64,000 bases of DNA, from positions 50,421 through 114,420 of the forward strand of contig JBCCJA010000005.1 in NCBI GenBank assembly GCA_039045975.1, written 5' to 3'. A program made the position numbers and the translations under genes. The notes below the pieces were generated by a model. That model was given only the letters and a program-made list of their open reading frames with translations, did not search any database and was not told where the DNA came from. Source of the DNA: JBCCJA01 sp039045975 (GTDB taxonomy: Bacteria > Planctomycetota > Planctomycetia > Planctomycetales > Planctomycetaceae). Positions within the stretch are counted from its first letter, which is position 1, and each line of letters begins with the position of its first letter. Of this stretch, positions 19,138 through 28,257 are shown piece after piece.

Positions 19138-19695
19138 TCACAGCAGGCCGGCGCGGTCGGCCCGGACGACGGCCGCGGCCCACTCGCGGACGCCGAGTTT
19201 GGCCCGGATGTTCTGCTTGTGCCGTGACACGGTCGGCTTCGCGATCCCGAGTCGGGTCGCGATCTCCTCGTCGGTCGCGTCTTCGGCGGCGAGCCGGAGG
19301 ACGTCGAGCTCGCGGGACGACAGCGAGTCTTCGCCGGCCGGGATCTCGGCCGTCAGCACCAGCGCCGCGACGTCCGACGGCGTGAAGCGGTGAATGTGGA
19401 ACAGGAACGTCCGCCCGCCGCCGGCCGACGAACGGTACCGGCAAGAGACCCGCTCGCCGGTCACCTGCGCCTCGCCGTAGGCCCGCAGCAGCCGGTCGCG
19501 GTCTTCCGGCGACGCCGCCGTCGAGCCGAGCTCGATGCCGACGTACTGCTTGTACCGCTCGTCGCGTTCGTCGTACGGCAAGACGTGCGAAAAAGCGCCG
19601 TCGCGGCCGACGAGCGCGATCGCCCGGGTCGGCAGCGGGAGGCCGCCGGAACACTCGCGTGCGGACGGGGCGGCGGTCGGTTCGGACGCGTGCAT
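19138..19695 (-). CDS. PAS-like/LuxR-type regulator, paralogue C
   Basis: 185 residues, the first gene of the tandem trio. A short N-terminal extension with a Pro/Ala-rich stretch precedes the PAS-like region (IALVGRDGAFSHVLPYDERDE ... FHIHRFTPSDVAAL), and a LuxR HTH ends the protein (LSSRELDVLRLAAEDATDEEI, IAKPTVSRHKQNIRAKLGV). The block DRDRLLRAYGEAQVTGERVSC matches DRDRLMIAYGDALVTGGRTGC of paralogue B position by position. The gene diverges from a response-regulator-like gene across a 384-base gap, suggesting shared or mutual control. The ligand and targets are unknown. Confidence 0.8.
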   Translation of the reverse strand: MHASEPTAAPSARECSGGLPLPTRAIALVGRDGAFSHVLPYDERDERYKQYVGIELGSTAASPEDRDRLLRAYGEAQVTGERVSCRYRSSAGGGRTFLFHIHRFTPSDVAALVLTAEIPAGEDSLSSRELDVLRLAAEDATDEEIATRLGIAKPTVSRHKQNIRAKLGVREWAAAVVRADRAGLL

Positions 19696-20079
19696 GTCAC
19701 ATCGTGGCCCATGGTGACCGGGCGACGACCTCCCGTTCGCCGGGATCCGTCGCGTCCCGGGTCACGCTACAGCCGTCCGTGTGGCGGTTGCCACAAAAAT
19801 CCAACAGCAAGTCGCCTTACGTAAAACCGAGAGTCGGCGCCCCCATCGGGCCTAAGCGAACGCAGTCGCATCCGCACACCGGCGTACGAAATCAGCCGAA
19901 CGCACGGACAGCTCCGCAGCCGTCCGGATTGATTCACCGATCATTTCCAAGTGAAAAATCCCACAAATATGTGAAAACTCTTGCACTGACGTGGGCGATC
20001 GCGGGGGCCACAGTTACGCATCATTGATGATTCGATGGCCGCGGCCGCAACCCGATGACGTTTTTTCTTCGCCTGACGT
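19696..20079. other. Intergenic region between divergent regulators
   Basis: 384 bases between the starts of the LuxR trio (minus) and the response-regulator-like gene (plus). The right half is markedly AT-richer (TTTCCAAGTGAAAAATCCCA near 19945, GTGAAAACTC near 19972), as expected for promoters, but no convincing -35/-10 pair was found. No gene-like open frame is seen. Confidence 0.5.
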
Positions 20080-20823
20080 GTGTGTCCGATGATGTTTTCC
20101 GAACTCGCTCATAAATCGACGGCCGTTGCCGCATCCCCGACGGTCGTGCTCGCGCAGCCGAATTTGACTTGCGCCAGCTATCTGTCCGGGGCACTCACCC
20201 AGCGGGGCGTCCGTTTCGCCGGGTCTTGGCCCGACACCGCCACCGCCTTCGACGCGGCCCGCGACAAAGAGGCGATCGTCCTGGCCGACGTCGTGACGGC
20301 CGACGGGCGACTCGCCGACCTGCTCGAGGCCGACGACCGCCCGCGACCGCGGATCGTCGTTTACGCCGCGAAGCTGCCCTACAGCGTGCTCGACAAGCTC
20401 GCCCCGCACGCGTCGGGGTTCGTTCTGCACCACGAACCGCTCGACGAATTGGTCTCGGTGCTGCAAAGGGTCGCGGCCGGGCGCCGCCAAGACTCGGTCG
20501 CCGCGTCGGCATTGATCGAACGCCCCACCGGAGAGCACGCACGGCCGGTCATTCCGCCAGAGGTCGCCCGGCTGAGCAAGGTCCAGATCGAGATCCTGAT
20601 GCTCCTCGCGACCGGGGCCGCGGTGAAAAAAGTCGCGCAGCTCACGTCCCGCTCGCCGAAGTCGATCGACGGTCACAAGTACCGGATCATGCGGACCCTC
20701 GGCCTGAACGACCGCGTCGAGTTGGCCCACTTCGCGATCGCCGTCGGCCTGATCGAACCGCGGTATGACCTCGTCCAGGCCAACGCCAGGACGGCAGCCT
20801 CGGAAGAGACGACGATCACCTGA
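20080..20823 (+). CDS. Atypical response-regulator-like protein with LuxR HTH
   Basis: 247 residues from GTG 20080; ATGs at 20089 and 20092 are alternative starts. Residues about 20-135 have the receiver order of alternating strands and helices, but the N-terminal acidic pair is replaced (VVLAQPNL) and the usual conserved Lys near GFVLHH is a His. Only the central Asp of IVLADVV is in the expected place. This suggests a degenerate, perhaps phosphorylation-independent, receiver. Residues about 170-230 are a LuxR-type HTH (LSKVQIEILMLLATGAAVKKVAQLT, SPKSIDGHKYRIMRTLGL). It diverges from the PAS-like/LuxR trio and may regulate it or be regulated with it. Confidence 0.75.
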   Translation: MCPMMFSELAHKSTAVAASPTVVLAQPNLTCASYLSGALTQRGVRFAGSWPDTATAFDAARDKEAIVLADVVTADGRLADLLEADDRPRPRIVVYAAKLPYSVLDKLAPHASGFVLHHEPLDELVSVLQRVAAGRRQDSVAASALIERPTGEHARPVIPPEVARLSKVQIEILMLLATGAAVKKVAQLTSRSPKSIDGHKYRIMRTLGLNDRVELAHFAIAVGLIEPRYDLVQANARTAASEETTIT

Positions 20824-21010
20824 AACCGTCGGCACCCGCCATTGCCGGCGGCGGCTGACGTCATCGGCGGCAGAGAATCGGACGGAAATCGGCCCCGATC
20901 GCCTCAAACCGTTTCGGCAGGGTCGCGGACGCCCATAATCGGTCAGAGTAAACCGGCGGGGCGACGGTGTACGCCCGGCGGAAGCAGGCGCGAAAATCGG
21001 GCGGACAGCG

Positions 21011-21388
21011 ATGGTCGAAATTGCCGATGCGGCCGCGACGGTCATCGAGCCCGACGTGGTCACGCCCGAGTCGGGTGAGACCGGCCGGGTCCGACGCCGA
21101 CGCCGGAAGAAAGACCCCAAAGCCGCGGCGATCGAGCACAGGGTTTCGATCGTCGTCACCGCGATCCGCGCCCCGTTCGGCGTGCTCGCGACGTTGGTCC
21201 TTATCGTCTGCTTCGTGCCGGAAACGCTCTACCTGGGCCTCTACGTCGGCGCGAAGTTCTCATTCTTGCTGCTCGTCGCCGAGCGCGGCCGGATCGCCCG
21301 CGCGTGGCGCCGGGACCGACTGATCCGCGCCTACCCGGCCACCGTGAAGGCGATCGAGGCCGTCTGGCAGTGGGTCGCGAAACGGTAA
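21011..21388 (+). CDS. Small membrane protein of unknown function
   Basis: 125 residues. An acidic N-terminus (about 1-25) is followed by a strongly basic patch RVRRRRRKKDPK, one or two hydrophobic segments (about 50-90: APFGVLATLVLIVCFV and ETLYLGLYVGAKFSFLLLVA) and a basic C-terminal tail. This looks like an inner-membrane protein with both ends cytoplasmic. No family is recognised. It follows the response-regulator-like gene after 187 bases and is convergent with the gene at 21449. A short direct repeat (GGTCAGACGCG, at about 21390 and 21415) lies between the two. Confidence 0.6.
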   Translation: MVEIADAAATVIEPDVVTPESGETGRVRRRRRKKDPKAAAIEHRVSIVVTAIRAPFGVLATLVLIVCFVPETLYLGLYVGAKFSFLLLVAERGRIARAWRRDRLIRAYPATVKAIEAVWQWVAKR

Positions 21389-21448
21389 GGGTCAGACGCG
21401 GACTGCGGGGCAGCGGTCAGACGCGAACGTCTTGCACGGCTTTCGCCG

Positions 21449-23056
21449 TCACTCGGCGTCCCAGTACCAGCGGTCGCCGGCGGCGGAGATGGCCTGCTCG
21501 GCCGTGACCGCGACGCGGTCACTGACGACGGCCGGGGTCGCCGCCAACACGTTGCCCATCCGCCCGTCGACGCCGCCGGCCGCCTGCACCACGACGTTCC
21601 CGCCCGAATAGACGCGGTAGTTGACGACCGAGTCGACCTCGCGGGCCGGGGCATAGATCGCCGGCATGTAGAGGCCGTCGGCCGCGAAGCAGCCGCGGTC
21701 CCAACCGGCCCGGACGTCGAGTCGGTCGCGACGGATGACCGCCGCCGCCAACGCGATATCGAACACGTTGCGGAGGTCGGCGAACGCCGGCTCCTCTTCG
21801 CACAGCCGCTCGTAAGCGGCGGTGAAGCCGTTCGCGAACGCCCGGTTCGCGCCGGTCGACTTGTTCGTGTGGATCTGCGACCCGTCGGCGGCAAGGAACT
21901 CGTCCTCGCTGCGGCACAGCACCGCCGGGCCGGAGAACGCGAACGCCGTCCGCGACTCGTCGTGGGTCACGGCGTCATACCGCACGCTCAGCCACCACCG
22001 CAGGGCCTGCGTCGCGACCGGCGTCGAGCCGTCGAGCAGGTCGAAATAGCTCGCCACGCCGGGGTACTGCTCGCGGTCGACGCCGACGAGCTTCATCAGA
22101 TAGTCGGCCTCGACGATGACCCGCGCGACCCGCGAGTGGGCCGGCACGCCGTTGACTTCGACGTCCTGGCGACCGAGCCGGGCCTCGATCTCGCGGGCGA
22201 ACCGTTTCGTCGCGCCCCGGCCGCGGAGCGGACCGCGTGCTGCCGATTCGGCGGCGAACTGCTGCACCGCGACCACGCCGCTCGACCGCGGCACGATCAG
22301 GCAGTTGAACGCGTCGGCCCCGCCGTCGCTGAAGACCCTCAGGATCGTCACGAGGTCATCGAGGTGCAGGACCGGGCGGCCGCTCGTCGTGCCGACGACT
22401 TGGCCCTCACGCGTCATCGCGAACCGCTCGGCCGGTCCGGCGATCAGCAGGTCGCCGCCCGCCTCGTCGAGGAACACGTGCGACACGCCGGTCAGCCCGG
22501 CCATGTACCGCATGTCGGCCGGGACCGGCTCGCCGGCATCGACGAACGTCGCGACGGCCCGCTCGAGCTTCGTCAACGAGACGACCCGCAGGCCGGCGAC
22601 GTCGACCGAAGTCACGTCGGCCGCGGCTTCGCGGATCATGCGGGCCTTCACGGCCAGTTCGCCGCTGCGGTCGACCTCGGCGATCCGGCTCAGCCGACCG
22701 AGCGGGTCGACGTCGATACCGTTCACGTACTGCCGCACGACGCCGCCCTGGCCGTCGATGTCCTGCCAGCCCACCGACTCGCCCGTGTTGAACTGGATCA
22801 GCTCGATCAGTTCGGTGAAGTCGGCCCCCGAACCGCCGGGTCGGCCGAGCCGATCGGCGGCGGCCCGCATCAGGTCGGCCCGGTCGGTCCGCTCCATGCC
22901 TCGGGCCGCTTCGAGCACGGCCTCGACGTCGCCGTTCGCCTCGAACCCGTCGAGGATCGCGTCGGAGTCGGCCGCGAGGGCCGGGCCGGCGGCAAGAAAC
23001 AAGGCGGCCACACCGCGAACGACGTGACCGAAACGACAAGCGGCGGCGACTGACAC
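21449..23056 (-). CDS. Secreted hypothetical protein (DUF1598-like)
   Basis: 535 residues from a GTG at 23056, opening with a signal peptide (GVAALFLAAGPALAA). The body mixes a helical N-terminal region (about 30-100) with a longer part containing GESVGWQDIDGQGGVVRQYVNG and VQQFAAESAARGPLRG. The overall pattern, length and secretion resemble planctomycete DUF1598 proteins, recalled from memory and not verified. No catalytic motif is recognised. It is flanked by intergenic gaps on both sides and so is probably transcribed alone. An extracytoplasmic role is all that the sequence supports. Confidence 0.6.
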   Translation of the reverse strand: MSVAAACRFGHVVRGVAALFLAAGPALAADSDAILDGFEANGDVEAVLEAARGMERTDRADLMRAAADRLGRPGGSGADFTELIELIQFNTGESVGWQDIDGQGGVVRQYVNGIDVDPLGRLSRIAEVDRSGELAVKARMIREAAADVTSVDVAGLRVVSLTKLERAVATFVDAGEPVPADMRYMAGLTGVSHVFLDEAGGDLLIAGPAERFAMTREGQVVGTTSGRPVLHLDDLVTILRVFSDGGADAFNCLIVPRSSGVVAVQQFAAESAARGPLRGRGATKRFAREIEARLGRQDVEVNGVPAHSRVARVIVEADYLMKLVGVDREQYPGVASYFDLLDGSTPVATQALRWWLSVRYDAVTHDESRTAFAFSGPAVLCRSEDEFLAADGSQIHTNKSTGANRAFANGFTAAYERLCEEEPAFADLRNVFDIALAAAVIRRDRLDVRAGWDRGCFAADGLYMPAIYAPAREVDSVVNYRVYSGGNVVVQAAGGVDGRMGNVLAATPAVVSDRVAVTAEQAISAAGDRWYWDAE

Positions 23057-23268
23057 GGGTGGGACTCCCGGGGCGAACGGCGGCCGCGACGTCCGAACGA
23101 AAACGCGGCCCGACCAATGAGATGCAAGCCCGATCAGAATCGACCGGGGTCAGGGAATCGTCAAGCAGATTCACTGCGTTCCCGGGCCCGCCCACGTTCC
23201 GGGCGCGAAGCGGCCGATCGACACGATTCTGACGGAGCCGAAAGGACCCCTCGACCGCCGCGACCGCG

Positions 23269-24066
23269 TCAGTCCCGACTGTCGCAGACGATCCGCGGCC
23301 TGCCCGAACGGCCCGCCTCGCGAGAAAGGCGAAACGACCGATTCAAGACCGACGACCGTCGCCACCCGTCCGCGTCGGCGGCCGCTTGGGTGAATCCGTC
23401 CCCGTCGTGGACGAGCAGCTCGAACTCGATCCTCGCGCCCCGGGCGTCGACGAGCCAATACTCCGCAACACCCGCGGCTTCGTAAGCATCTCGCAAGCGG
23501 CTCTTGTCTTTCGTGACCGACGATTTACTCACGACTTCGACGACGATGTCGGGCGGCCCGGCGAGCACGAGCGCGTCTTCGCCCTCCTCGGCCGGCTCGT
23601 TCCGATGATCACGCAGCGAGACACGGCCCGAATCGAGCGACTCGTGGCTGACAAAGACGACGTCCGGCTCGACCGCGAAATCACAGCCGGGAAGGACCAC
23701 CAGCGTCTGATGAGTCTGCAATACGCCGAGATCATTGTGATCGACGATGTTGCCGATCGCCCGGGCCAACACTTCAACGAAGCGTCCGTGCGAAAAGATC
23801 TTCGGAGGCGACATGTCGCACTCCACCACGCCGTCGACGTACGAGATCTTTCCACGGGACGGAAACGCATCCGAACAGGCCCAACGCACGAAGCCGTCGA
23901 GCGTGTCGATCGGCGGAATGACGAAGTCGGTCCCGGCCCACGGGTCGTAATACCGCACGGCCGCAGGTCGGGAGGTCTTGCCGTTCTCACCCTTTGCGGC
24001 TGCTGTCACGGTCGCCATCGCGTCGGCCTCTACAGTCCCGGACCGTTTCATGTCCGGTGTCGTCAT
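23269..24066 (-). CDS. Uma2 family (DUF820) putative nuclease
   Basis: 265 residues. The Uma2 signature is clear: FVEVLARAIGNIVDH, then CDFAVEPDVVFVS, DIVVEVVSKSS, and RLRDAYEAAGVAEYWLVDA. The family has a PD-(D/E)xK-like fold; the D of EPDVVFV and the E of VVEVVSKS are the likely catalytic residues. Uma2 proteins are very common in cyanobacteria and planctomycetes, often as multi-copy families, and their cellular role is not settled. An ATG at 24018 is an alternative start. The gene diverges from mutM with 47 bases between starts. It is not evidently part of a defence or transposon unit here. Confidence 0.88.
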   Translation of the reverse strand: MTTPDMKRSGTVEADAMATVTAAAKGENGKTSRPAAVRYYDPWAGTDFVIPPIDTLDGFVRWACSDAFPSRGKISYVDGVVECDMSPPKIFSHGRFVEVLARAIGNIVDHNDLGVLQTHQTLVVLPGCDFAVEPDVVFVSHESLDSGRVSLRDHRNEPAEEGEDALVLAGPPDIVVEVVSKSSVTKDKSRLRDAYEAAGVAEYWLVDARGARIEFELLVHDGDGFTQAAADADGWRRSSVLNRSFRLSREAGRSGRPRIVCDSRD

Positions 24067-24113
24067 CGTATCACCGGGCCGGAGTCACCGGACGACCGTT
24101 TTCTGACCGCCCC

Positions 24114-24941
24114 ATGCCCGAACTGCCCGAGGTCGAGACGATGGTCCGCGGCGTCCGCGACGCCGTCGTCGGGCGCCAGGTCACAGCCGTCCGCCGCTGC
24201 CGCTGCCGGTTCAAGCCGCTCAAAGTCGGCCCGACGTTCGCCACGCTCGCCAAGCGAACCCGTGGCTGTCGCGTCGAAGCGGTGACGCGGTTCGCGAAGC
24301 GGTTCGTGCTCGAACTCTCCGGCGAACTCCGCGTCGCCGTCGAGCCGCGGATGACCGGGCTGATGCTCCTCGCCGACCCGCCCGACCGGTCGCACTTGCG
24401 GTTCGAGTGGCGGTTCGCCGACGGCGGGCCGTCCCTGTGGCATTGGGACCGCCGCGGGCTCGGCACGATGACGCTGTACGACGCGGCCGGCTGGGCCGCC
24501 CTCCGCCGCAGCCTCGGACCCGACGCCCTCGAAATGACGCCCGCCCTGTGGCGGGAACGGCTCGCCAAGACGTCCCGGGCCGTCAAAGTCGCGCTCCTCG
24601 ACCCGAAGGTCGTCGCCGGCATCGGCAACATCTACGCCAGCGAGTCGCTGCACGTCGCCGGCATCGACCCGGCCCGCCCGGCGTCGGGCCTCAGCCATAA
24701 TGAGACTGACCGCCTCGCCGACGCCGCCCGCGACGTGCTCACGACCGCGATCGCCCACGAAGGCTCGACCCTCGCCGACGGCACGTACCGCAACGCGTTG
24801 AACCGGGAAGGTAAGTATCAGAACTCACACCGCGTCTACGCCCGGGCGGGGGAGACTTGCCCGACCTGTCGCCGCGGCGAGGTCGTCCGTCTCGTCCAGG
24901 CCCAGCGGTCGACCTTTTTCTGCCCCGCCTGCCAGGCCTGA
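24114..24941 (+). CDS. mutM: Formamidopyrimidine-DNA glycosylase MutM (Fpg)
   Basis: 275 residues from the ATG at 24114, which directly precedes PELPEVETM, the obligatory Fpg N-terminus in which the Pro is the catalytic amine. The start is thereby fixed. The family Lys lies in the RFAKRFVLEL region near 60, the H2TH region contains LDPKVVAGIGNIYASE, and the C-terminal zinc finger is CPTC ... CPAC. The enzyme removes oxidised purines such as 8-oxoguanine and nicks the abasic site. It is divergent from the Uma2 gene and followed on the same strand by msrB, so the locus groups two oxidative-damage repair genes. Confidence 0.96.
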   Translation: MPELPEVETMVRGVRDAVVGRQVTAVRRCRCRFKPLKVGPTFATLAKRTRGCRVEAVTRFAKRFVLELSGELRVAVEPRMTGLMLLADPPDRSHLRFEWRFADGGPSLWHWDRRGLGTMTLYDAAGWAALRRSLGPDALEMTPALWRERLAKTSRAVKVALLDPKVVAGIGNIYASESLHVAGIDPARPASGLSHNETDRLADAARDVLTTAIAHEGSTLADGTYRNALNREGKYQNSHRVYARAGETCPTCRRGEVVRLVQAQRSTFFCPACQA

Positions 24942-24998
24942 CGCCCGCCGCCGCCCGCCTCCTATACTTTCCGACTTACGCGTTTCGATCGCGACGAC

Positions 24999-25649
24999 AT
25001 GACCACACCGGCTGAGAAACCGTCACCGCCTCTCTATCGGCGGTTCACCTTCACCGCGATCGCGGTCGCGATCGTCGGCGTGATGGCGTGGCAAGACGAC
25101 GCCGAACGCCCGGCCGAAGCCCGCGCCCAGACCGCCGCAACCGACCCCGCGAACCTCACCGACCCAGGAGCCGCCGTGAACGACCCCGCCGCGACCCTCG
25201 CCGCAGACACCGGCGGGCTCAAGAAAGTCATCAAATCCGACGCCGAGTGGAAAGCACTGCTGACCGCTGAGCAGTACAAGGTCACCCGCAAGCACGGCAC
25301 GGAGCGGGCCTTCACCGGCGAGTTCTGGAACGAAAAACGGAAGGGCGTTTACACCTGCGTCTGCTGCGACCTGCCGCTGTTCGCCTCCGAGACCAAGTTC
25401 GATTCCGGCACCGGCTGGCCGAGCTATTACCAGCCGATCGACCCGGCCAACGTCGGCGAGCAAGAAGACAACTCGCTGTTCATGCGACGCGTCGAAGTCC
25501 ACTGCGCCCGCTGCGACGCACACCTCGGCCACGTCTTCCCCGACGGCCCGCGACCGACGGGCCTTCGGTACTGCATCAATTCGGCGTCGCTGAAATTCGA
25601 AGAGGCGGGGCAGGCGAAACTTGGCGACCCGTCCCCGTCCGCCGGTTAA
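24999..25649 (+). CDS. msrB: Membrane-anchored peptide-methionine (R)-S-oxide reductase MsrB
   Basis: 216 residues. An N-terminal hydrophobic segment (about 15-33, FTFTAIAVAIVGVMAW) with a basic start suggests a signal anchor, and a low-complexity Ala/Pro linker follows to about residue 70. The MsrB domain (about 80-200) has the zinc cysteines CVCC and CARC and the catalytic Cys192 in LRYCINSASLKF. It reduces methionine-R-sulfoxide, here probably in the periplasm because of the anchor. It follows mutM by 57 bases and precedes a short gene and truD. The N-terminal extension is longer than in cytosolic MsrB. Confidence 0.93.
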   Translation: MTTPAEKPSPPLYRRFTFTAIAVAIVGVMAWQDDAERPAEARAQTAATDPANLTDPGAAVNDPAATLAADTGGLKKVIKSDAEWKALLTAEQYKVTRKHGTERAFTGEFWNEKRKGVYTCVCCDLPLFASETKFDSGTGWPSYYQPIDPANVGEQEDNSLFMRRVEVHCARCDAHLGHVFPDGPRPTGLRYCINSASLKFEEAGQAKLGDPSPSAG

Positions 25650-25688
25650 CATCGGGCCCGGAAATGACGCGTCGATCGAGGCGACCCT

Positions 25689-25892
25689 TTGACGATCACC
25701 GCGACCCGCGACGGCAACCAGACCTGGACCGCCTCGGCCGACATCGAACCGGCCAAGGCGGCCGTCGGCCTCAGCCCCGACCACGCCTTTAGCCAGTTGG
25801 TCATGCTGCTCGAGGTCGACTTCGCGTTCCGGCAGGCCCTACGCCGCACCGCGGTGATGCCCGGGCGGGTCGTCTGGCAATTTAACGCTTAA
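25689..25892 (+). CDS. Short conserved-looking protein coupled to truD
   Basis: 67 residues from a TTG at 25689, with GAGG about 8 bases upstream. The TAA stop at 25890-25892 overlaps the ATG of truD by one base, which argues for real translation and coupling. The protein has a beta-like N-terminus (TITATRDGNQTWTASADI), then a helical middle (SPDHAFSQLVMLLEVDFAFRQALRR). No family is recognised. A tRNA-related or TruD-linked role is only a hypothesis from position. The start codon is the least certain part. Confidence 0.5.
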   Translation: MTITATRDGNQTWTASADIEPAKAAVGLSPDHAFSQLVMLLEVDFAFRQALRRTAVMPGRVVWQFNA

Positions 25893-27004
25893 TGCCGGCG
25901 GCCCGGTACGACGCCCCGGCGGATCAGGAGCGACTCGGCATCGCGGCCCGAGTCCCGCGGCTCACCGACGCGACGCGTCCGCAGGCGTCTTTAAAATCGA
26001 CGCCCGAAGACTTCCGCGTCACCGAGATCCCCGCCTACGAGACCTGCGGGCACGGCGAGCACCTGTTTCTCAACATCGAGAAACGTGACCTGTCGCACGA
26101 GCGGGCGATCGACCTCCTCGCCCGCACGCTCGGCGTCAAAAAGGCCGACGTCGGCACCGCCGGCATGAAAGACCGCCGGGCCGTCACACGACAATTCGTA
26201 TCGATACCGGCCGAGACCGAGGACCAACTCGAACGGCTCACCGGACTCGAATTCGACGACGGCTCATACGTCCGCCTGCTCGGCAAAGACCGGCACACGA
26301 ACAAGCTCAAGACCGGGCACCTCCGCGGCAACCGCTTCGAGATCGTCGCCCGCACCGAAGTGCCGGTCGACGTCGACGCCTTCGGCCCGACGGCCGAGGC
26401 CGTCCGCCGAGTCGGCTTCCCGAACGCGTTCGGGGCCCAACGCTTCGGCGACCGCGGCTCGACCCTCGCTCTCGGGCTGAACCTGCTCACAGGTGAAGCC
26501 GACGTCCGCGACATCCCGCCACGGCGTCGCAAGTTTCTGAGCCGGCTCGCCCTCTCGGCGGCCCAATCGGCGGTCTTCAATCACGTGCTCGCCGCCCGGG
26601 TCCGCGGCGACGCCGTCGCGACCGTCCTGCCGGGCGACGTCCTCCGCAAGCGGCCGTCGGGCGGCGTATTCGTCGCGGCCGACGTCGCAGCCGAACAGGC
26701 CCGCGTCGACGCAGGCGAGACCGCCGTCACCGGCCCGCTGCCCGGACCGTCGATGACCTCACCGACCGGCCCCGCCGCCGATCTCGAAAGCGAGGCCCTC
26801 GACGCCTTCGGCCTCGCGCCCGAGATGTTCGGCAAGTTCCCGAAGCTCGCCCCCGGCGCCCGCCGCCCGCTGACGGTGATCCCGGGCGACCTGGCGATCG
26901 GGCCCGTCGACGGCGGCGTACGCTTCTCCTTCACGTTGCCCGCGGGTGCCTACGCGACGACACTCCTGGACCAATTCGTTGCCGCCCCCGACGCCGCGAA
27001 ATGA
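25892..27004 (+). CDS. truD: tRNA pseudouridine(13) synthase TruD
   Basis: 370 residues. Family motifs are present: STPEDFRVTEIP near residue 35, the catalytic loop GTAGMKDRRAVTRQF with Asp94, and FPNAFGAQRFG and ALSAAQSAVFNHVLAAR later. The enzyme isomerises U13 of certain tRNAs to pseudouridine. TruD carries an insertion domain in the middle of the fold; the region about 250-340, rich in Pro and Gly, is where it should fall. Length matches the family. The start overlaps the stop of the preceding 67-residue gene (TAATG). Confidence 0.95.
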   Translation: MPAARYDAPADQERLGIAARVPRLTDATRPQASLKSTPEDFRVTEIPAYETCGHGEHLFLNIEKRDLSHERAIDLLARTLGVKKADVGTAGMKDRRAVTRQFVSIPAETEDQLERLTGLEFDDGSYVRLLGKDRHTNKLKTGHLRGNRFEIVARTEVPVDVDAFGPTAEAVRRVGFPNAFGAQRFGDRGSTLALGLNLLTGEADVRDIPPRRRKFLSRLALSAAQSAVFNHVLAARVRGDAVATVLPGDVLRKRPSGGVFVAADVAAEQARVDAGETAVTGPLPGPSMTSPTGPAADLESEALDAFGLAPEMFGKFPKLAPGARRPLTVIPGDLAIGPVDGGVRFSFTLPAGAYATTLLDQFVAAPDAAK

Positions 27005-27011
27005 GGCCGCC

Positions 27012-28190
27012 GTGACGCGATCCCTGCTCATCGCCGTGTCGATCCTCGCGTCGGTTCTCGGTGACCGCTCGGCCGCCGACGATTGGAACTCCTTCCGCGG
27101 CGACGCGGCACTCAGCGGCGTCGCGAAGCCCGGGACGCCGGTCGAACTCGACGAGCGTTGGTCGCTGCCGGCCCCCGACGGCGTCGAGTCGACCGCCGCG
27201 ATCGCCGGCGGCCGCGTCTACGCCGCCACACTCGACGGACGCGTGCTCTGCGTCGACGCGGGGACGGGCGACGTCTTGTGGACCTATGTAACTGATGCCG
27301 ACGGCGACGGCCCGAACGCGTTCCGGCCCGGCTTCCAATCGTCGCCCTGCGTCGATGCCGAGAGCGGGTCGCTGTTCGTCGGCGACGAGGACGGCTACCT
27401 GCACGTGATCGACTTAAAGACCGGCGATCGCCGCTGGCTGTTCGAGACGCTCGGCGAGATCATCTCGTCGCCGACGGTCGTCACCCGCGACGGCGGCCAT
27501 ACGGTGCTCTTCGGCTCGTACGACAACGTCCTGTACGCACTCGACGCCGCCGGCGGGGAAGAATTGTGGCAGGCCGAAACGCTCGGTTACGTCCACTGCA
27601 CGCCCGCCGTCGCGACCGACCCCGACGCCCCGTCCGGCCGCGTGACCTTCATCGCCGGCTGCGACGAAACGCTCCGCGTGCTCGACGTCGGCACGGGCGA
27701 GGAGAGGCTCGCCGTCCCGCTCGGGACGTATTTAATTTCATCGCCGGCCGTCTTTAAGAATTTCTTATATCTCGGCACCTATCAGGGCGAGACGCTCGCC
27801 GTCGATTGGAAGAGCGGCGAGATCGCGTGGCGGTCGAAGCCGGAGGGCGGCAAGTCGCTGCCGATGCACAGTTCCGCCGCCGTCACCGACGACGTCGTCA
27901 TCATCGGCGGACGCGACAAACTCGTCCGCTGCCACGACCGCCAGACCGGCAACATCCGTTGGACGGCGGAAACGCGGGGACGCGTCGATTCCTCACCCGC
28001 CGTCGCCGGCGACCGCGTCTATGTCGGCTCGTCCGATCGCAAGCTCTACACGCTCGACCTCGCGTCCGGCGACGTCCTCGACGCGACCGACGTCGGCCGG
28101 CCGGTCACGGCCAGCCCGGCCGTCGCCGACGGCCTGCTCGTCATCGGCACGAGCGGCTCGAACGGCAAGGTGATCGCCTTCGGCAAATGA
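27012..28190 (+). CDS. Secreted PQQ-like beta-propeller protein (BamB-like)
   Basis: 392 residues from a GTG at 27012, directly before a signal peptide (RSLLIAVSILASVLGD); an in-frame ATG at 26946 would lie inside truD and is rejected. The mature protein carries repeated WD/PQQ-like blades with wordings such as VLCVDAGTGDVLWTY, VIDLKTGDRRWLFET, ALDAAGGEELWQAE and VDWKSGEIAWRSK. The first blade begins DDWNSFRGDAALSG, typical of the planctomycete propeller proteins. No extra catalytic domain is seen. It likely acts as a periplasmic scaffold or sensor, and no quinoprotein role can be claimed. It is seven bases after truD, so the two may share a transcript. Confidence 0.85.
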   Translation: MTRSLLIAVSILASVLGDRSAADDWNSFRGDAALSGVAKPGTPVELDERWSLPAPDGVESTAAIAGGRVYAATLDGRVLCVDAGTGDVLWTYVTDADGDGPNAFRPGFQSSPCVDAESGSLFVGDEDGYLHVIDLKTGDRRWLFETLGEIISSPTVVTRDGGHTVLFGSYDNVLYALDAAGGEELWQAETLGYVHCTPAVATDPDAPSGRVTFIAGCDETLRVLDVGTGEERLAVPLGTYLISSPAVFKNFLYLGTYQGETLAVDWKSGEIAWRSKPEGGKSLPMHSSAAVTDDVVIIGGRDKLVRCHDRQTGNIRWTAETRGRVDSSPAVAGDRVYVGSSDRKLYTLDLASGDVLDATDVGRPVTASPAVADGLLVIGTSGSNGKVIAFGK

Positions 28191-28257
28191 CGGGACGGCC
28201 TGAAGCAATCAAACCACCGTGTCGCCGCGTGACCGACACCTGCAGGCCTCTCAGCAA

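Noticed and set aside
21390..21426. Short direct repeat GGTCAGACGCG before the DUF1598-like gene
   Set aside because: Only two 11-base copies, too short and common to call a functional element.
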